A DNA stretch of 64,000 nucleotides from Pseudogymnoascus destructans. Lineage: Eukaryota > Ascomycota > Leotiomycetes > Thelebolales > Thelebolaceae. Every line of letters starts with the position of its first letter. Within the stretch, counting starts at the first letter, position 1. The stretch spans positions 310,001-374,000 of the forward strand of contig NW_020167541.1 in the NCBI RefSeq assembly GCF_001641265.1. The letters run 5' to 3'. The translations under genes were made by a program, and so were the position numbers. Positions 9,915 through 19,862 of this stretch are shown here, piece after piece. Below the pieces are notes generated by a model. The model saw only the letters and a list, made by a program, of their open reading frames with translations, did no database searches and was not told the DNA's origin.

Positions 9915-10981
9915 ATGGCCGTAGCTACGGGAAAGATAGATGTTCCTGGGATTCAGGGAGTGATTCTGGATATTGGTAAGTTTTTATAAGAGCTAGGGCA
10001 ATTAAAATAACATTTTATTTGCCTAGCTGCCCAAGAAATTAGAAGGCTAACCCGTTATCAGAGGGAACAATTTGCCCGATATCATTTGTTAAAGATGTTT
10101 TGGTAAGCTGAGCTTTATTACTTTTTCTTGAGCGTCCATATGTTATGCACTAAGGTTCTCTGCTTCACGCCTTGGAGTGTGCTGAGCAGGCCTTCCTCTA
10201 TTGAAGATATCACTTTGTTTCTGCTTTGAAAACGTATCTCACCATCATTTTTGGCGTTGTCTTCTTCGGATTTCCCTTTAATATCAGATTATCACTTTCT
10301 TTGTACCCCTAACGTTCCTGGCACTGACTTTATTAGTTTCCCTACGCTCTAGAATCTCTTCCCGGAGTTCTTGAGACGTCATGGGACTCTCCATCTTTCG
10401 CACCCTTCCGTGACGCCTTCCCGGCTGACCATCGCGGCAGCCCTTCGGCACTCCTATCGCACGTCCAAGACCTTATGGCCAGAGACGTCAAGATCGCATA
10501 TCTAAAATCTTTGCAAGGCCATCTCTGGCTCACAGGTTACCAATCAGGCGCATTACGCTGTCCTCTGTTTCCTGATGTTGCACCTGCAATCCGGCAATGG
10601 CACACTCAGGGGAAGAAAATCCTGATCTACAGCTCTGGATCTGTCGCGGCGCAGAAGTTATTACTTCAATACACAACAGAAATCGAGAATGGAGGTGATT
10701 TGAGGGAATTCATTGAGGGGTGGTACGACACTGTTAACGCTGGAATGAAGAATGAGGAGAGCAGCTACCAGAAGATCCTGGAGGAGGAAAGGAAGAAGGG
10801 GGTTGAGATTAATGCCGACGCTTGGGTGTTCTTCAGTGATAATGTCAAGGAAGTGGAGGCTGCGGACAAGGCGGGGATAAAGACATTGCTTACGGTGCGT
10901 CCTGGCAATGCAGAGGTCCCGAGTGCTGAGCTGGAGGAGTATAGAGTAGCAGAGAGGTTTGATAATGTGAACTTCGTATAA
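9915..10981 (+). CDS. UTR4: enolase-phosphatase E1 (methionine salvage)
   Basis: Three exons: 9915-9975, 10062-10102 and 10337-10981, introns 86 and 234 nt, giving 248 residues ending DNVNFV. The product is a HAD-superfamily hydrolase that enolises and dephosphorylates 2,3-diketo-5-methylthiopentyl-1-phosphate in the methionine salvage pathway. Motif I (ILDIEGTICPISFVKDVLFPYAL) is assembled across both introns, which supports the joins. Motif II is IYSSGSVAAQKLL and motif IV is FFSDNVKEVEAA. DVKIAYLKSLQGHLW is a family-typical cap segment. Length is close to the family's usual 230-260. The second intron is unusually long for this window. Confidence 0.94.
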
Positions 10982-11151
10982 GCTGATGGACGTACGCACT
11001 TAGACCATGCTCTGTCTTCAATATAAGCCTTGCCATCCATCGTGAGCTTCCTGTTATACCATAAAAATACATAAAATAGTACGGAGCCCAGGCAATCTAA
11101 ACCCCCTATTAACCACCCACACCCAAGAGACGCCATACCCATCTATCGATC

Positions 11152-12163
11152 TTACAAATCCGCCCTCGGCAGATAATACCTCACATTCTCATACACCAAA
11201 AACGTAACCCACGTCGCCGGCAACACCCTCACCATATTCAACCCCAACCCCCTATAAAACCCCCTCACGCCCTCCTCCCTCCACAACCGCCCCACCACAC
11301 CCATAATCCCCTTCCCAAACCTCGCTTCCGCATTATACGTCTGCAACCGCGCCCTCACAACCTGATACGGATACGTCGCGCACCCCGCCACCATCTTCGC
11401 CGCCCCGCTAATCGCTAATGTAGCTTCGTATCCTATTTTACCCTTCTCCTCTCCCTCCCTCCCTCGCCGCGCCGCATATGCTAGCCACGCGCGCTTCATC
11501 GGCTCGTAGACTCCGAACTGCACGGCCCCGTGACTGACGCCGAGACAGCTCGCGCCCATACCGCGATAGAAACCTCTCCACCCCTCCGTCTGCGCTATCG
11601 CCCGCGCTCCAGCCCACATACTCGGATACGCGCCCACCGCGCCGCGGTCTGTCGACAGCATGCGGGTTTTCAGCACCCATATCGGATTCGTGGCGAGGGT
11701 TGTAAGGAGTCCGGCGCCGAGGGACGCGAGGAAGTAGTCCGCTGGTGTGAGGGCGCTGGCAAGGCGAGCGCGGTGCCGGGAGAGTGGGGTTTCGACGAGG
11801 GATTTGAAGTAGAAGAAGAGGGCCCAGGAGGCGCTGTTGCCGAGGAGGTTGGGCGTGAGGCCGCGGTATAGGGAGGTGAGGGGGTGGGGGTGGGTGAGGA
11901 GAGAGCGGGCGAGGGTGAGAGAGGTGGTGGGGGTGTGTGAGGTGTGTGTGCGGTGGACTAGGTGGAGGGTTAGCTGGGGGTTGTAGGAGGTGGGAGAGAG
12001 ACGGAAGGGATGAGAGGGGAAGTTGAGGGGGGAGGGGCGTACTTTGTAGGCGTGTCTTGATTATGTCGAGAGGGTGGACGACGAGGGTGGAGATTGCGCC
12101 GGCGCTGAGGCCAGCGCAGGTCTCGACCAGCGCGGGGGAGAGGCGCGCATGATTTTCATTCAT
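11152..12163 (-). CDS. FLX1: mitochondrial carrier, FAD/folate transporter type
   Basis: Two exons: 12163-12043 and 11957-11152, intron 12042-11958 (85 nt, branch CTAAC just before CCTAG), giving 308 residues. Three carrier repeats show signatures HPLDIIKTRLQ, NPIWVLKTRM and YPYQVVRARLQ. The PIW in repeat 2 and the segments YRGLTPNLLGNSASW and LTPADYFLASL fit the Flx1/folate-FAD subfamily of the inner mitochondrial membrane, which would supply mitochondrial flavin. GC content of the gene is high, with several G/C-only runs, and the intron and its flanks make a long spurious alternative frame. Substrate is inferred from subfamily resemblance only. Confidence 0.92.
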
Positions 12164-12609
12164 TCGAAGGGTGTGGAGCGGTTCATGGCTTGGGGGTTGG
12201 CGGTGTTCAGAGGGAGTCTAGAAATTATTTGTCGACGACGGAGTTGAGGCGCAACGTTTGCCGAGGCGGCCGATGCAATGCGCCAAAATAAATTACCTGT
12301 TATCGATCGACAACTTTTTGGGAGCAATTCTACTGCACTTGGGTATAGGTTTGGTTTACGTTTGGGATATACAATGGCATTGGAAGTGCCAAATACAAGT
12401 TTGGCACAAGTGGTGATTCCGTATTTTCGGATTTTACAATACAACTTTCCCACGAACGACCGTATGTCCACTGCCTCCCGCCCCCATTCGATAGCCATTG
12501 ACTAGATATCAAAACGCCTCTGATGCCTGAACAATCGTACAACCCGCTTCATTAGAGCCGTTTCATCCCCATAATCCATCCATCCATCCGTTCATCTGCC
12601 GCCGTTCGT
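12164..12609. other. intergenic between FLX1-like and TOM7
   Basis: Upstream region of the FLX1-like gene and 3' region of TOM7, both on the minus strand. Overlapping ORFs at 12160-12542 in both directions lack any domain. Confidence 0.5.
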
Positions 12610-12999
12610 TTATGCGAGTGGGGAGAATAGTCTGCGGAGGTTAGCATCGCCCGCAGCATACACACAGCAGGTAGACCATACCTAATCAGAGATGGGCGAG
12701 GCTGGCTCTGAGTGTATCCTGGTATATATATCAGTCCTGTCCGTCAAGCTCGTCTTCGTATGTCAGGCGTTCGTACCGATGTAGACAACCAATGGGAGGA
12801 AGCCGCTGCGACGAGGTTAGCAGCTGCTACAATGCTGCGCAGTATGGGAGAGGATAAACATACTAGTGAATGACCACGCGGGACACATCGATGAGCTTTC
12901 CGACTCTCTCCTACAATCCAGTCAATATCCATCCGGGCGTCTCAAACTCCAGGGCGCGCGCACCTTCGACTCCTCGGACAGTTGGAATGAGTAGGCCAT
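12610..12999 (-). CDS. TOM7: Tom7, small subunit of the mitochondrial outer-membrane translocase
   Basis: A 56-residue protein spread over five tiny exons, found by matching splice sites: 12999-12964, 12910-12864, 12805-12777, 12718-12682 and 12631-12610. Introns are 53, 58, 58 and 50 nt, all GT-AG, and the exons total 171 nt with every phase closing. The product starts MAYSFQLSEESK, continues ERVGKLIDVSRVVIHYG and a hydrophobic FLPLVVYIGY segment, and ends PRPSLIRLFSPLA, the conserved Tom7 pattern. Tom7 is a tail-anchored modulator of TOM complex assembly and stability, built around Tom40, which is encoded 22 kb away in this window. It is divergently paired with the SF3b49 gene. Confidence 0.95.
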
Positions 13000-13284
13000 T
13001 TTGATTTGGTTGAACTACACAAACATCATCAGTATCCCCATCTGCAACACAATCCCATCCATCGACTTACTGTGAAGAGGAACGTTGTATTGTCGGGGTC
13101 GTGATGTACAATTAAATCTACCCTTCTCCTTCCTGAACAAAAGTTCAATCTCACCCCCGATCCAAACGCCGCCTTCCTTACGTAAGCGAACTTTTTTCCA
13201 GAACACCACAGCTAACCACCACACGCCTTGAGCTCACATACCACGGGCAATTAATCCGCCCAACATTCCACCACCGCCGTCAAG
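13000..13284. promoter_or_regulatory. short bidirectional promoter between TOM7 (-) and SF3b49 (+)
   Basis: Only 285 bp separate the two start codons. The two genes are transcribed apart, so both 5' leaders and promoters must lie here. No specific factor site is claimed. Confidence 0.6.
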
Positions 13285-14479
13285 ATGTCAGGAGCAAGGC
13301 ATTGGTACCCCCCCCCTTCCCCCCAGCTATCTGGCGGCATATAACTAACTTGAACGCAGGGAGCAGGACAAAGAAGCGACGGTGTACGTCGGCAACATCG
13401 ACGAGCGCGTCACGGACAGTCTGGTGTGGGAGCTCATGCTGCAGGCTGGTCGCATCGTCAACGTGCATCTCCCCAAAGACCGGGTGACGCAGTCGCATCA
13501 GGGATATGGGTTTGTGGAGTTTATCAGCGAGGAGGATGCGGAGTACGCGGCGAGAGTTATGAATCAAGTGCGCTTGTATGGGAAGCCAATTCGTGTGAAC
13601 AAGGTACACCACCCCACTCCCCACCTCTTCCAACAGCAGCAAGCAGAAAGCTAACCTAACCCCCCCCCTCCCCAGGCCTCAGCAGACAAACAAAAACCCC
13701 TCGACGTAGGCGCAAACCTCTTCCTCGGCAACCTCTCCCCCCACCTCGACGAACACTCCCTCTACGACACCTTCTCGCGCTTCGGCGCCCTCCTCGCCCC
13801 CCCCAAGATCGCTCGCGACCCCACCACCGCCCTCTCAAAAGGCTATGCATTCCTCTCCTACGCCTCATTCGACGCCGCCGACGACGCGGTGGCCAATATG
13901 CACGGCCAGACCTTGCTCGACCGCGCTATATCAGTTCAATACGCGTATAAGAAAGACGGCAAGGGAGAACGCCATGGTGATCCGGCGGAACGTATGTTAG
14001 CCGCACAAGCAAAGGCGCATGGTGTATTACCTGAGGCGCCCCCGGCACAGGCGATGATTGGAATGCCGCCGTCCGCACCACCGGCCCTCGCGCCGCCGCC
14101 GCCGCAGCAGCAGCAGCATTTCGATCCCCAACAGCAGCAGCAGATGATGCACCACGCACCACCACCTCACCGTGACCCGTACGCGCGCGGTCCGCCACAG
14201 GGCTTCCCGCCGCCACCACAGCGTGTTAACGCTCCCCTCCCTCCCCCACCATCTGGACTACCGCAAAGGCCGCCGCCGAGTCGGGCGGGGTATGGAGGGC
14301 CGGAGGGCTTTGGAGGGGCGCCGCCTGGGCCGCCACCGCCGGGTTTTGGGGGGGCGGGGGGGATGCCGCCGGGTTTGGGGACACCGCCGGGTGCACCGCC
14401 ACCTGGGTTTGGACCGCCTCCTGGGATGGCACCGGGGATGGGGGCGCCGCCGGGGATGCCGCCTGGGTTTAGGAGGTAG
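13285..14479 (+). CDS. HSH49: splicing factor 3b subunit 4 (SF3b49/Hsh49)
   Basis: Three exons: 13285-13304, 13360-13603 and 13676-14479, introns 55 and 72 nt, giving 355 residues. RRM1 (about residues 14-88) shows VYVGNI and GYGFVEF as RNP2 and RNP1. RRM2 (about 100-180) shows LFLGNL and KGYAFLSY. The tail is Gly/Pro/Met/Gln-rich with many PPG repeats, as in SF3b4 orthologs. The protein belongs to the SF3b part of the U2 snRNP that holds the branch-site region of pre-mRNA. A 20-nt first exon (MSGARHW start) is supported by family identity. The GC-rich, repetitive tail yields long overlapping false ORFs. Confidence 0.95.
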
Positions 14480-14890
14480 ATTTATTGTGAGGAGGGGTCT
14501 GGGAAGGGAACGGGAGGAGGGTGGGAGGGAGGATGGGAGTTTAGGTGGGATGTATGGAGGGCATGGATGGCGTTCTTTGTTGAGGAGGAGTCTTGTATAC
14601 TATGCAGCGTGTTTGCATCGGATTTATTTCGCAGGGATCGATGAGAAATTGGAGGGAAAGAAAGGGGGAGGGGGATGTGTGGGAATGTGGATGAGCAGAT
14701 GGATAGATGGAATGGGCAAACTGTTCACATCAGCGTCGTGCTGTGTTGCGTGCCTGCGAATCCCTTAAACCGCCACCGCCACCGCCACCGCCTCTAACCG
14801 ACCTTCCAACCCCCCCCCCCATTCTCCACCCTCCAGCCGCACTGCCAATCCCGTCACGCCGCCGTCTCTGCTCTCCCAATACTGTGGTTG
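14480..14890 (+). other. 3' region of SF3b49 gene, G-rich then C-rich
   Basis: Purine-rich sequence after the stop codon at 14477-14479, then CCGCCACCGCC repeats near 14770 and a C run near 14811. No other gene seen. Confidence 0.5.
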
Positions 14891-15250
14891 TGTCGCTAGG
14901 TTCGTAGACCTGGGTTTCCAATAACGTGGTCGTGCCGTGTTGGTAGCCGGAATGATCCTGGGAATATTGAACGGCGGGGAGTCTCTCCGGTTCCCCGTTT
15001 CCCAATGCCATAGACCATGTCAAACTAGCTGTGCTAGGATAACGGCCCCTTTGTCTTGGAGGATACTGAATGAACGAACCAGCGTCAGTTCGTCAATCTA
15101 TCGCGTCGTTGGTGCCCTGGTTTGTGGGTTCCAATGCCGTGGTCGAACGAGGGTTGACAGCCGGACGATCAGGGGATTTATTGAACCAACGTCACGTCGT
15201 CCGCGCCCGTGGTCTCGGATTAGCTATGCTGGGTTGACAGCTCTTCTAAC
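14891..15250. repeat. two diverged copies of a dispersed sequence, possibly a decayed element
   Basis: The segment starting near 14905 (gggtttccaataacgtggtc ... agccggaatgatcctgggaa) is echoed from about 15124 (gggttccaatgccgtggtcg ... agccggacgatcaggggatt), and later AACTAGCTGTGCTAGG resembles TTAGCTATGCTGGG. The similarity is imperfect but colinear. No ORF or terminal repeat was identified. Confidence 0.4.
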
Positions 15251-15589
15251 TTGAAACCCCCCCCCCGATCTCGTAATTATTGAAGTCTAACCCCCCCTTT
15301 TGAGAAAGTACCGACCGGGATATACTCCCGGTGCTTATCCAATATTCCCAATTTGAGAAATTCCCACCGGAGATAGGTGGGTTGCGCCGTTGGTACCTGT
15401 TGTCGATGTTTGGGCGATATGAGAATCCTCTCCCCCCTCTCCCGGAGATACCCCAGTGGATAAGGGGTCCTGGGTGAGACATACTACTCTCTCGTCTCGC
15501 GGCACCGGACCACAACTGCCATCTAACGTCTACTCTACACGCGTTAATTCAGCCCTGGATCCGGCTCGGAGAACCGAGGGTTCTGTCAC

Positions 15590-16290
15590 AAAAGCCCCTT
15601 CCCCGTCACGTAGCGCAAGCGGAGATGGTGAGGCAGTGAGTGGATATCGACGAGAGGCGGGGAGATGTGCGGTGCTCCCCGAGCCGTTGTATGTCTGACG
15701 TCTGGGTAGCTCGCCACACCTCACGTGAACTCGGCCCAATCAACTCGGTGGGCCTCAGTTTTTGCTCAGTATCTATCGGTATAAAATAGTTCTCTCGCTC
15801 AGCGGAGAAAGTGAGGGACTGGGTGGATGGAAAGTGAGACACCCTACTCTCCCCTACCCACACCTAACGTCTCTGGGTACTCTCTCTCATGATAGCAGCT
15901 TGGTTCAGTATCAATCGTATCAATCGTACCAATCGTATCAATCGTATCAATCGTATCAATCGTATCAATCGTATCAATCGTATCAATCGTATCAATCTAT
16001 CAATCGATATAATAAAACCATCTCGCTCAGCGGAGAAACTGAGTGAGTGAGTGGATGTCGACGACATCCACTCGAGACACCCCACTCTCCCCTTCCCCTC
16101 CAACACCAACGCACCTCGCCATACCTCAATCCAGCGTGCCTCTGTCCAGCTCAGTGGGCCTCATTATCTATCGAATCCATCGATATAAAAAACGATCTGC
16201 TCAGTAGAGATAGGTGAGTGAGTGGGTGGATGGGCGACCGACGCAGGGACTGAGACATTTACTCTCCTCCAAAGCATACGTGTCTCTCCC
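15590..16290. repeat. four diverged copies of a roughly 100-200 bp unit
   Basis: A shared block (AATCGATATAAAA, a CTCAGCGGAGAAA core, GAGTGAGTGGATG, then ACACCC.ACTCTCCCC) recurs at about 15773-15875, 16002-16105 and 16178-16285. A more eroded copy with AGCGGAGATGGTGAGGCAG sits at 15615-15670. Copies 1-2 are separated by a 10-bp minisatellite. It is non-coding as far as I can see; the origin is unknown. Confidence 0.6.
15908..16007. repeat. minisatellite, unit TATCAATCGT (10 bp), about 9-10 copies
   Basis: A near-perfect tandem array with one variant unit (TACCAATCGT) near its start. The 10-bp unit keeps translated frames open (QSY-type and IRL-type repeats), which explains the long spurious ORFs on both strands. 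Confidence 0.95.
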
Positions 16291-16479
16291 CCACTCTCCT
16301 TCCCCCAATCTCGCCTCTCCAACGCCTCCCACTTCATGATCCTCAGTTCAGCTCGATGCCAGTCGGCGCAGTGTAGATCAGCGACATCCCTCTAACGCCG
16401 TGTCTCGGATGAGAATGAGAAAGTGAGAGGTGGTCTGGAGCTCAACTGGTAGGGGGGGGGTGGTTAAGCAGTGATACAT

Positions 16480-16715
16480 ACGGATAGCCAGGGCTCCATT
16501 TCCATTCCCCCCACCAACTTTCCCCCTCCAAATCTCCTCCATTTCCATTCCCCCCACCAACTTTCCCCTCCCTATCCCCTCCTATCCCCTCCTATCCCCT
16601 CCTATCCCCTCCTATCCCCTCCTATCCCCTCCTATCCCCTCCTATCCCCTCCTATCCCCTCCTATCCCCTCCTATCCCCTCCTATCCCCTCCTATCCCCT
16701 CCTATCCCTCCTATC
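16480..16715. repeat. duplicated 55-bp segment followed by CCTATCCCCT minisatellite
   Basis: CCATTTCCATTCCCCCCACC occurs twice (about 16496 and 16540). It is followed from about 16570 by roughly 14 copies of a 10-bp CCTATCCCCT unit ending in two shortened units near 16706-16720. Confidence 0.9.
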
Positions 16716-16792
16716 CTCCCTATAATTACCCCCCTACACCGACTCCCTCACGTGCCTCCTCACACGACCAGCCCGTACTGTACCCCAATCCT

Positions 16793-16862
16793 CAACCCCC
16801 GCTAAGGCTGATCCAACTGCAGTGCATCCTTAACCCCCGCGAAGGCTGATCCAACTGCAGTG
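16793..16862. repeat. tandem duplication of a 35-40 bp GC-rich segment
   Basis: AACCCCCGCTAAGGCTGATC continuing into CAACTGCAGTGC is immediately repeated with one difference (GCGAAGG). It has no coding sense. Confidence 0.75.
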
Positions 16863-17040
16863 CGTGTCGTACATGCATAGCTACAATTCGATGACTACGG
16901 CGGCGCGGGGGTTCATCGGCTGTACGGTAGTTACAGCAGCAGTTTGGCATCTCCCACGTCGTACAGAAGGGTTGGGTGGTCGGTGGCGGTGTGGGGGGTA
17001 TGTATTGGGCTTGATGGGGAAGATGGCGGGGGGTAAACTT

Positions 17041-17121
17041 TGTCTCTCTCTCTGTCTCTCTGTCTCTCTGTCTCTCTGTCTCTCTGTCTCTCTGTCTCTC
17101 TGTCTCTCTGTCTCTCTGTCT
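17041..17121. repeat. microsatellite, unit GTCTCTCT (8 bp)
   Basis: About ten near-perfect copies produce LSLCLSVS-type and ETERQRDR-type translated repeats on the two strands. It is not coding. Confidence 0.95.
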
Positions 17122-17479
17122 CTGGAGATGAAACCTGCACTGTAAGGGTAGGGTTGTGCAGTAAATAAGGGTATAGTACTCTGTACAGAAACGGAGGTCG
17201 CGATGGGTGTTTAGACTTTAGTTGCATTGGTTGCATTGGTACTCCGTATATTAGCGGTAGAAGGCTCCCATAGACGTCCCAAGACGATATTGCACAATTT
17301 ATCAATTACGTGATTGGTCGGCAACCACTTATTCGCCTTGCCGTGCGTGGGGGATTCTCGTTAGTTGGGGGTATTAGTTGGGTTATTTCTGTACTGTCGT
17401 ACCTCCCCCGCACCGCTCCCCCGCACCGGTGCTGGTCCTGGTGCACGACAGGATGACGGCATCTACCATCGCCCCGTGG

Positions 17480-17800
17480 GGGGAGGGTGGGTGAGATGGA
17501 TCGGGGTGAGAAGGATCGGGGTGAGATGGATCGGGGTGAGACGGGGGGTGGGGATCGGGGTGAGATGGACGGGATGGACGGGACGGACGGGATGTGTGAG
17601 ATGGACGGGATGTGTGAGATGGACGGGAGATGTGTGAGATGGACTAGACGGGGGAGTGCACGTGTGGTCTTTGTTGGCGGTGTTGGATACTGCTCAGTGA
17701 CTGCAGAGAAAGGGATGTGATGGGGTGGCGAGAAAGAGGAAGGAGGGAGGAGAGAGAGGGAGGAGAGAGGAGGGAGGAGAGAGGAGGGAGGAGAGGTGTT
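17480..17800. repeat. purine-rich imperfect repeats (GATCGGGGTGAGATG, GACGGGATGTGTGAGATG, GGAGGGAGGAGAGA)
   Basis: Three successive purine-rich families, all irregular, with no gene. The strand asymmetry (G/A on plus) is marked and switches to C/T beyond 18.3 kb. Confidence 0.8.
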
Positions 17801-18183
17801 CTGGATGTCTCTTCGCCAGCAACACGGCCATGACGAAACCTCCTTTCCACCGTCTCACTCATCCAACGCCGACAATGATGATACATACAGTAGATGTGAT
17901 GTGACCAACAGCAGGATCGGCGACAGGGAGCGGGTCGGAGCGGAGCGAGGAGGGGGGAGGGAGAGGTTGTGAGGGGGGACGAGGTTATGCTGTGGGGCTG
18001 TGAGGTGAGGCTGTCCTGGTGAGGCTGTCTTGGTGAGGCTGTCTTGTCGTCTTGGTGAGGCTGTCTTGGTGAGGCTGTCTAGAGGGGAGATGAGGTAGGC
18101 ACGTGCGTGTAGGTTGAATGCGGTCTGGTGGAGGAGGTGGGATGTTCCTGTAGTATGATGGGATAGAGGCCACCGTCTCTTGG

Positions 18184-19110
18184 CTGTTGGATGTTGGATG
18201 TTGGATGTTGGATGTTGGCTGATGGCTGTTCCTGTTGGCTGTTCCTGTTGGCTGTTCCTGTTGGCTGTTCCTGTTGGCTGTTCCTGTGCCTGTTGCCCCC
18301 ACTCCCGTCCCATGCCTGTTTCCTCCCACGCCCCGTCCCACTTCCCACTCCCTCCCACGCCCCGTCCCACTTCCCACTCCCTCCCACGCCCCGTCCCACT
18401 TCTCACTCCCTCCCGTCCCACACCCATCCCACTTCTCACTCCCTCCCGTCCCACGCCCATCCCACTTCTCACTCCCTCCCCACCCCACTTCCCACTCCCT
18501 CCCCGTCCCACTTCCCACTCCTGTTGCCTCTCTACTGCTCACCCTCAAACATCCTTCACCCCTTCACCCCTTCACCCTTCACCACCCTCATCCTTCACCA
18601 CCCTCATCCACCACCACCTCATCCTTCACCCCTTCACCACCCTCATCCTTCACCACCCTCATCCTTCACCACCCTCATCCACCCCACCCTCATCACCACC
18701 ACCCTCATCCACCACCACCCTCAAACATCCTTCTTCATCCCCCACCCAACCCCCACGCACTGGCATAATCCGATCGAGTGGGATGCACCACAAGGGTTAC
18801 CGGTTACCGTACCTCCCAACCCTCTTCGTGTGAGTGAGTGACGTGAGCGACTTTCTCTTCCTTCGATTGCACGCTACACCACCCCCCAATCTCTACAGTT
18901 ACAGTGCTGTACCTGCCCCAACCCGCCATCATCCATCATCCATCATCCATCATCCATCATCCATCATCCATCATCCATCGTCCATCATCGTCCATCATCC
19001 ATCATCCATCATCCATCCATCATCCATCACCACCACCCCCATCATCCATCACCACCACCCCCATCATCACCACCACCACCCCCATCATCACCACCACCAC
19101 CCCCATCATC
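18184..19110. repeat. succession of pyrimidine-rich minisatellites
   Basis: In order: TTGGATG-type repeats (18184-18217), a 13-bp CTGTTCCTGTTGG unit (18225-18290), a roughly 29-bp unit built on CCCACTTCCCACTCCCTCC (18303-18530), CACCCTCATCCTTCAC units (18541-18740), CATCCATCAT units (18927-19025) and CACCACCACCCCCATCAT units (19030-19110). All three frames stay open in places, so the long ORFs here are artefacts of composition. The block lies upstream of the zinc-finger gene. Confidence 0.9.
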
Positions 19111-19862
19111 ACCCACAACCCATCACCCACAACCCATCACCCACTCCACTCCCCATCCACTCCCCATCTCCACTCCCCATCTCCACTCCCCATCTCCACT
19201 CCCCATCTGCCCTGTTTCACATCAGACTACTCCAACTCCACCCCCCGTTCCCTCTCCCCTGCCGCCCAGATCCCCACCCCCCCCCCCCCCCCAAATCCAC
19301 ATCCCACATCCATCCTTCCCCCTCCAAACCACCCACAAACCACCCACGCGCTCCATCTCTGCTCACAAACCGCCCACCGATGGACGACGTCCGTGGGATG
19401 TCTGTCCAGGCCAGACGCATATATACCCCTTGTGTCTCCATCTACCCCCCTTCCCACCTTCTCTCCTCCTCCTCTCTCTCTCCTCTTTCTATTCTTCGAT
19501 ATGTCCGCTTCTGTCGTCGTCGTCGCTGTCGTCTTCAAGGGTGTCACTACGAGCGTGAGACGGTTACCTCCTTGATGTTTTGAGTCGTGCTTTGCTTGGT
19601 GCCATTGCCTGTCTGTCTTGTCTTATCAACCCAATCAACGACCAGCCAACCAATCAATCCATCATTCTCACTTCTCTCACCTCACCACCAACCTACCTAC
19701 CTGTATCTCCAACCACCCACCTCCCACCCACCTCCCACGACACCACCGCAAACCGCAACCCTGGCTCTCACATCCCCCCTCCCCCCCTCCACCTGGGGGA
19801 GCACGAGCACCACCAGCACCACCAGCACAACCAGCTGGTCCCACCCCGCCCAACCCTACACA
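19111..19862 (+). promoter_or_regulatory. upstream region and C-rich leader of the AZF1-like gene
   Basis: C/T-rich sequence runs up to the chosen ATG at 19863. A methionine 92 codons upstream in the same frame (19587) would add low-complexity Ser/Thr/Pro text that looks like translated leader. A TATATA element at 19421-19426 is only suggestive. Confidence 0.4.

Noticed and set aside
12160..12542. Overlapping ORFs in both strands upstream of the FLX1-like gene
   Set aside because: No domain, mutual overlap, and the space is needed for promoter sequence.
18180..18841. Three overlapping plus-strand ORFs of 177-217 codons
   Set aside because: They are translations of pyrimidine-rich minisatellites in all frames, with no domain and no splice or start context.
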